From Spongilla lacustris (Eukaryota; Porifera; Demospongiae; Spongillida; Spongillidae), in assembly GCA_949361645.1 (NCBI GenBank), contig OX442416.1:5246629-5310628 (forward strand): a stretch of 64,000 nt of DNA. The letters are read 5' to 3'. A program made the position numbers and the translations under genes. This document shows positions 56,610-64,000 of the stretch, piece by piece (positions within the stretch are counted from its first letter, which is position 1; every line of letters starts with the position of its first letter). Under the pieces are notes generated by a model. It was not told where the DNA came from. It did not search any database and was given only the letters and a program-made list of their open reading frames with translations.

Positions 56610-59303
56610 TCATGCACTCCACACCTTGGCCTGATAATTTTTCATCACATTGATTACACGTCTGTTCTCCATCTTGTTTGCCATCACATAGGGCGTTCTC
56701 CCCTTCTAAAATAATGTAATACATGTAGCAATAGTAATGCACATATTTTGAACTCTTGCAATAAACTACATGTACATGTACTTTGTCGTTCATAATCGTC
56801 TGGAGCCCTTGGTGGCGAGGTACAAACATTCATACCTTACCAAGCACATTACCAAGAAATGTTTTATTGCATTGAAATGGGTGTTTTAAATAAAAGATAA
56901 AAATCAACTATCCATATTTGCAGAGCATATCCTAGGGGAAAAAAGTATTATACATTTGAGTCTTACTAGTAGGCTACTTTAAATGGCAAATACAGTTACT
57001 TGTTCTGTTATTTAAGCTGAGGTAAATACCTGAACAGTTCTATACTAAGTGGCACGATTGACGTATTTACTAGAATTTTTAAACTGTTCAGATAACCAAT
57101 AATGATGCACGTGACATATTTTTTCCCTACCATTGGAAGCAATACATATACATGTATAAGGAAGCATAAATATGGGCATGCATTTTTAAGGCTATAGTTT
57201 TTCTAGACACTATGACGCTATAGAATTGACATCCACATCAGTACAAAGTGTAACAAGCAAACATTAAAGCTATATTCCAGCTGCTTGGTTAGTTAAGGAA
57301 TTACTGCCAGTGTTGGTTGTGCTGACTCACTTTAACACCACCAAAGAGTGTGGCTAGCTCACAAATTGGCAGCTTTGAAGGATATGACTGTTTAAATAAT
57401 AATAATAATAGCAGCACTCAACAAGAGCTACATGTGGTCTGAGGTTCCCTGTATACTTCATGTATACTTGTACTTCATGTCAGTCATTGTAAGCATGATT
57501 TCATAGATTAAAAAAAAAATTCAGGGGGGGGGGGGGGGGGGCAAAAGTTCAGTTGATAATTTATTCCTAGAGTGTTGTGCCATCTATCCATTGTAAATAA
57601 GGGCTGACATTGTGTAAGAAGTAGTGATCTTATAAATGTGGGTAGGAGGGTAAGTGCAGTGGAAGAGGTGGGAGAGTGCACTCTCCTGCACGAAGCACAG
57701 AAACTTATTTTATTGGTATGGGCCCACCACCTCTAAATAAATTACGCTGAAAATAAAAAAACAACTATATAGGTAGGTATACGTAGCTGGTCCCTGCTCT
57801 GTATGTGTATGATGTCAATGACATAGGCTGTAGTACAATGACATTGGACTTGGTGACAGTGGCATGCTCACGTGCACAATGGATGACACATCCAAATATG
57901 GTGAACAGTTAGTGTGCATAATACTGATCTAAAATATTAACTCACATGGTCTTCCATGTCCATATCAGCACCTGCTTCCAACAAAGACTGAACTATATCA
58001 CAGTGCCCTCCCTGAGTTGCGTGATGTAATGGAGTTATGCTGTCCTGGTAGTATACATGTAAGAAAATAATAATAAATTAATACATTAATTCCTCCACGA
58101 ATTAATGTATTATGTAGGTGATAAAAAATGTACATAAAAGTACAGCTACAAGTATCAGAACATAGTTAAAATGTCGTCTTATCTTTCACCAAAGTTACGA
58201 CTGATATCTAAAACATACTGTACTACATACAGTGTACATGTATATGTGTACATTTACATGCACTTACATTATCAGCTAAATTCACACCAGCCCCTGCCTC
58301 TAACAAGATCTTCACAACATCAAAGTGGCCACTCTGACTTGCTGCATGTAGTGCAGTGAAGTTTTCCTAGGAAAAAAAGCGTACATGTATGTGTACATGT
58401 GTAATAGAAAGGATTTTAGTGATCTAACTATGTTGACTTGAGAATTCATAACTTGCAGAAAACATTTTTTGAGCACACATTCATACACACCCAAGTACTA
58501 AAAATGTCATTGATTTGGGTCAATAACTACATTTACTGGTGCATAACCATTGTGAAAGTATGCATGTACATACAAACTGTACCTGCACATGTCATAAATA
58601 ATGTACATGTTGGATTTTAGATATTGGCTACATGTAAAGTTTTCTATTGCCTGGACATAATTCTAACTAAGCATTTTGCAGTATTTGTAGTAGAGAGAAG
58701 CAATATATGATTTCCTGTCGTATTGGATAACTCTAGAAATTGACCTTGAAGTTTCAGCTTTGCTAGAGTTGGAATCTATACTATGATGCCGCTTCCTCTC
58801 TTGTACTTAAGTCAAACCATGCAACACATGCATGTACATGTACCACAGGTAACCAGGAGGGTAGAACATACAGGTACATGTACGTATGTATGGTATGTAG
58901 TGGTGACATGATAACAACCAGGCCTGGCAGAGAATTGGTTAATGGCAAACCGATAAATCATTTCTAATATTAGGAATATATTTTAATTTGCATTTTTCCA
59001 CGGGTTCGTATAATACAACTTCAGCCCAACTATGACATAACTAAGCACAGTTTGTTTTAATAAGATAAACATTTTATTCAGCACTGGGTGTTGTTAGTAT
59101 ATTGTATACGTTATTTTTACATGTATCATGCTTATGTATATGACCCTTCTTCTATTGGCAGGTCAATTCAATTAATGCTGTGCTGCAAAAAGGGTTTATG
59201 TACCCCTAATAACATGTGCTAAATCTAAAACAGATACTGTACATGTAAGTATTGTTTAAGGTTTGTTAGAAACACAATGAGTGGTGCTGCTAATCTAGAG
59301 GAA

Positions 59304-59347
<44 letters not shown>

Positions 59348-62300
59348 GCATTTGAACCTCAATACCCGGACTGCTTGACTGTGTATTGGCATACTGTACA
59401 GTGTGCTTGCATTATAATACTAAACTTGTAACATAATCATGAGAGTACATCTCTTTTACTCCGGTTGTTTGAAAAAGTTTATACATATACACTCTATATG
59501 TGTATGTGTAAGTACCAAATCTGTATTGATTTTAATACAGTGAATTATAATCATGGTATGCAAAAACAATTTTAATGCAGTTAATTATAATCATGCCATG
59601 CAAAAACACTTGATGATACCCTAAATACAGTGTATCAGTGTAATATGTACCTTCCAAGGAAATAAATTAATCCAGGTGCACCCCATCTCTAGTCAGTATC
59701 TCAGTATATCTACCTCAATATTTGGAAATGATATTTGCTCTGGTGGAACACTTACAAGATCTGCATTATTCACATCAGCTCCGGCATTCAATAATGCTTG
59801 CACCACATCACAATAGCCTTCTTGACTTGCCACTTGCAGTGGAGTTGTATTGTCCTAAGGAAAGAAAACTAACAACATAATACACATCAAAAAATGTTGC
59901 AATAGTATTGATGTGCTGTGAAGCATTTAAATTAGTACATTACTATTTTAAGCTTCTCCATGTGGATGACTATATTAATCTGGAAAACAAGTATGCAAAA
60001 GCAGCCATGATGCTTGAAATGATGTAACCGACTCATATGAATCCAGTGTTGGATATCACAGAGGTTGGCATACATGTAGATAATTAGATATTATCATGAA
60101 CAGCTAGGGCACGTGCAATTGCAGAATTTAACTTCATGGTCGTTTTGGTTAGCAACCTGCAACCAAGTCATACTGCTAGGCAAGTAAGTTTTTTTTATGA
60201 GCTGTATAAAAACCACGAAAACATTATGCGGAAGATGCACACACATAAATGATGTAGATGATGAACATGTAGATATTTCCTATAATATTCCTAACCTCAT
60301 CAGCCTGATCAACATCAGCACCTGCTTCAATTAGTACTTCCACCACATCAAGATGCCCCTCAAAACTCGCTCTCCACAACGAATTCTGACCATACTGTAA
60401 CAATTACACTGCTCATAATATTTGCACAAACTGATACTGAGGACCACGGGTGTATGTGCAATACCATGTACACAAATGTAAGCCAATACAAATCTTCACT
60501 CCGTGACCCTGATGACTACATTTAGGCACCATGTTAATATGCTTTTAATAGAATCACTTACAAGTGTTGTTACATTGACATCAGCATTGCCTTCCAACAA
60601 GGTCAGCACTACATCGTGATGACCTCTATGGCTTGCTACGTACAAGGGAGTTGTATTGTCCTGATAAGAAAAAAAATTCCAAAACACAATTACAATTACA
60701 TTCCAGGACGACCAAAAACAAGAACAATGCTTGATGTACATGTAATAAAAAATTCAGAGCATTATTTGACATTTATATTAAGCAGTCAGATTATCAGTAC
60801 ATAAGATCCTACTATGCATACATGCACATTAAGGAAATCAAAGACTTTATTTTGAGTCACTTCTTTGCTACAATTGCAAACATATTAAGTATTATTGTGT
60901 GCTGAAAATTTACAGGAAAGGCTAATGAAGAACAGTGCCTGCATTGAAATGTATGCCTAATTAAACATTCAATGCCGTAAATCTTTAAAGCCGGGAGCCA
61001 GATTTTTATCATTTAGAGGACATTACATCTCACAAAAAATAAAATAAATTGAAAAAGAATTATTATCATTTTCATGGAAACCCTCCCAACTAGGATAAGA
61101 TGTATTTATGATATCGAATTGTGATGTTTCATACCACTGATAAGAACTTAGTATGTATGTTCATGTTCGGTGGCAAAATAATGTGCACACATTTTATTTG
61201 TGGTAAACATTGTCTTTCAGTGAATACAAGCCAATAAATTCCACCACAAAAATTCACATAGTAAAAGAATGCACACATATTAATTGCAAGATTTGATACT
61301 TAAAATAAACCAATTTTAGCTCATTGAGTGGTACACATGTATGCAGTACATGCATATATATATATAATTATATAATTATATATTATTATATATATTATAT
61401 ATATATATAATTATATATTATATATATATGTATGTGCTAGAGCGAAATCGTTGTTGCAGATGTCACTGCATTTTTTTTTTGGTGGTAGGATAAGGGAGAG
61501 AAATCTGCTCTTCATTTATTCCCCCAAATATGTACCATTGAGTACAGTTATCATTTGCATACACATGTACGTGTAAATGCACACGCCCAGTTTAATTTCA
61601 CAACAAATGGCCATTCAAATTCCTTCCCAATTTACATACTGTATTCATTGTTATATTCACGTTTGCACCTGCATCTAACAATATCTGCACAATATTATTA
61701 TGGCCTTCCTGAGCAGCCACATACAGCGGAGAGGTGTTGTTCTGGTAAGAAAAAAGACAAATGAAATACACACATAATGAATGTATCTCTGCATAGCAAC
61801 ACGTACATGGTGGTCCTTGGTGGAAGAAAATGGACACAGAAGGGATGATAAATGCACAATGTATCTATCCTTCACTTATAACACCAGTCAAGACAGTTAC
61901 AAGAAAAGGCAGATAATTGACAGATGCCTTGCATATTCATATTTATTGAGTTATAGGATTATGAATATCTAAAAATCAGTTACTTCACCAATTTAATTCC
62001 AACCCGGTACACTCTTAGTATTTAGAGATATTTCACCGTCCTATTAAATCAGCACAATATTTGAGCACTGCAAAATAAAATGTCAAGTCTAAATGCAGTG
62101 ATACAATTTGTACATGCATTAACTGTTCAGGGAGTTGAATCCCCAAAATGTATATGTGTACTCTGATACAAACATTACACACAAGCAAAACATGTCAAAA
62201 ACTTTTTTCAAGACTTCATACTGCACCATTACTTTGTAGTAAAATATACTCTGTCTATTGTCGCAAGCTATGGTGTTCAAAACCGTCATATCTATTGGCA

Positions 62301-63142
62301 GGCGCAATTAATTCACTTTGAAATTAGTTTGTGCATAAAAGAGACCTGTAGCAATTGATTTGTTCTGCTCATTTTGGTCTAGGTATAATGTTGGCAAACA
62401 GTGTCCCACTCAATACATGGAAGGCTGGCTGGTCATCCGTACAAATTAAGTGGATACTTTGAACAACTGTATCTCCAAAATGGATGTATAACAATGACAA
62501 ACGAACAGAACAAATCATTAGCTACAGGACTCCTCTCAGTTTTTGAAGTGATTTGATAGCTCCTGTTGTACATATATATGGTTAATGGAACAAAGCCGGT
62601 TAGTATTTTATAATAGAGACATGCATGGTAAAGTATGAATAGAAGGATGATGGTGCTAAAACACTAGCTAAAAGGCTATAGCAATTTAATCTTACTATTA
62701 TTTTCTTCCAATATGTCTCATACATGTATATCAAGGTCAACGCAAAATATAATCGTTATTACTATTCACCGCATTTGCTTGATTGACATCAGCTCCTGCA
62801 TCAATAAGGGTATTCACAACATCAAAATGTCCAACATAACTTGCAGTCCACAATGGACTGCGGCCACTCTGTGATAAAAATGAAATGTATACATATGAAA
62901 TATAATAATTACATGTACAAGAAATCGAGAACACATCACACATGATACATGCATGTACCGCAATTTACTCATGCACACCTGACTACAATTTGTACATGCG
63001 ATTTGCTTATGCAATGCCACAGAAGTAATATTACATCACTTACCGATGTTGCTTTGTTCACGTCAGCCCCTGCTTCCAACAATAATTGTACTATCCCCTG
63101 ATGCCCACCCCGACAGGCTGCATAAAGAGGTGCTTTGTTGTC
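56610..63142 (-). CDS. Ankyrin-repeat protein, one repeat per exon (5' end outside or not found)
   Basis: Exons: 63142-63044, 62868-62770, 61741-61640, 60660-60562, 60394-60296, 59854-59756, 58366-58268, 58044-57946 and terminal 56705-56610 (TGA). The first eight are 99 bp (one is 102 bp), phase 0 at both ends, and each encodes exactly one ankyrin repeat of the form DNxTPLxVAxxxGHxDVVxxLLxAGADVN. Cysteine and aromatic replacements occur at the first position in some repeats (SGRSPLW, YGQNSLW). The last exon gives KGRTPYVMANKMENRRVINVMKNY-type capping sequence. Ankyrin repeats bind proteins; the partner is unknown. Introns lack the tandem arrays of the left compartment. More repeats probably lie upstream of 63142. 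Confidence 0.9.
57524..57541. repeat. Short poly-G tract
   Basis: G run of about 17 preceded by AAAAAAAAATTCAG. Confidence 0.85.
59305..59344. repeat. (GT)n microsatellite
   Basis: About 19 GT units in an ankyrin-gene intron. Confidence 0.9.
61345..61430. repeat. (TA)n/ATTATA tract
   Basis: AT-only low-complexity sequence, self-complementary, in an ankyrin-gene intron. Confidence 0.85.
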
Positions 63143-64000
63143 CTGGTGCAGGGATGGAGAAAGTGTTCTCATCAAACATATCCAAAACAATATAAGTAAG
63201 ACAAAAGGTTGATGGGATGTGAAATGGTTGTAGATTTGCTGCAAGCTGTCCTGCTGTTATGCATCAACAAGAAGCACACTGATAACTTCATCTAGCCTGA
63301 GCTTCACTTATAAGGCTTAAAACGTTTGCACATGTTCTCTATTCTTTGTTCTAATTGTTCACTGCCTACTAGCTGGATCTGGGTATTAATACTTTCCAAC
63401 ATTGTGTGGCGATTTCCCTTTCTTTAACTTTAACTGCTTAATACCTTTCAGTTTTTCGCCTACATGTGCATGTAATTAGCTCATGGGAGATCGCTAGACA
63501 TTACATGGACGTCTAATGCCAACTGAAACAACACTGCACATAGTGCACTTACATTAATTTCATGAAGGTGTATTTCATAAACCATTAGAGTTAGCAACAA
63601 GGTTGCATACTCATACAGCTGCCACCTAGAATTGGGAGTTTTAACCATAGAAGAGTATGCAAATCAGCTGCCCTTGTTCATAGCTAGCCCCAAAACGTCC
63701 ATTACAAGCACTTCAGTCTGTCTTCAAAAGCATTTAGGTTAAATCCAAATGCTGTACGGATTTGGAGCAAAAAAAAACAAAACAAAAAACCCTCACTTCT
63801 AAGTGGAGAAGCACATCGAGGTGTACCCACTTGTACTCAGTTGATAACTTGCCGTAGTGACTAAACTGTGCTGTGAGGAATGCAGTCAATAATGAATAAT
63901 GATGATTCTTTTTCTACAAGGTTTAAAATGCACTTGCATATAACCTGTTTTTTTTTAAACAGGAGACTCATGCTTATTACCTCTGGTTGTCAATTTAATT
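63143..64000 (-). other. Upstream intron or flank of the ankyrin gene
   Basis: No further 99-bp ankyrin exon is visible here, so the next repeat, if any, lies beyond the window. Confidence 0.45.

Noticed and set aside
54055..58044. Direct splicing of the ankyrin exons to the death-domain exon at 54353
   Set aside because: Ankyrin exons end in phase 0 but the death-domain exon begins in phase 1, and the ankyrin gene has its own terminal exon with a stop at 56610.

Overview
This window is metazoan nuclear DNA, most likely from a sponge (moderate confidence). It has spliced genes with GT-AG introns, a TBC1D5 orthologue, an ankyrin gene with one repeat per exon, death-fold exons, and retroelement C-terminal fragments of a type I associate with sponge and cnidarian genomes. 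No bacterial or organellar features are seen. There is one 200-base assembly gap (6932-7131).

There are two compartments. The left part (1-26 kb) is gene-dense and full of micro- and minisatellites. It starts with the 5' end of a Gypsy-type LTR retrotransposon on the minus strand (1-1016). Next comes a large plus-strand gene (1394-13677) that joins a secreted pectinacetylesterase/Notum-type hydrolase to a complete ABCG half-transporter and a proline-rich tail with a PDZ-ligand-like end. Convergent to it lies a 16-exon minus-strand orthologue of TBC1D5, the Rab7 GAP/retromer regulator (26044-15448), which I could follow from ATG to stop with every splice phase consistent. In both genes the introns are dominated by tandem repeats that begin at the splice junctions. 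In several cases the repeat unit carries a copy of the authentic 5' or 3' splice site.

The right part (26-64 kb) is AT-rich and loaded with transposons: a MULE-like MITE family with 9-bp target duplications, a hAT element with an 8-bp duplication, fold-back elements with perfect inverted repeats, a 4.8-kb insertion whose empty site is present as a paralogous copy in the same window, and arrays of a 153-bp satellite arranged as a giant palindrome. Among these sit a one-exon 7TM receptor (minus, 37195-38121), two death-domain exons (minus, near 48.7 and 54.2 kb), and the 3' part of an ankyrin-repeat gene (minus, 63142-56610) made of eight 33-34-residue repeats, one per phase-0 exon, plus a terminal exon with the stop.

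The two most striking items are the predicted Notum/PAE-ABCG fusion, which would put an extracellular acyl-esterase on a lipid-type exporter, and the splice-site-anchored tandem repeats.
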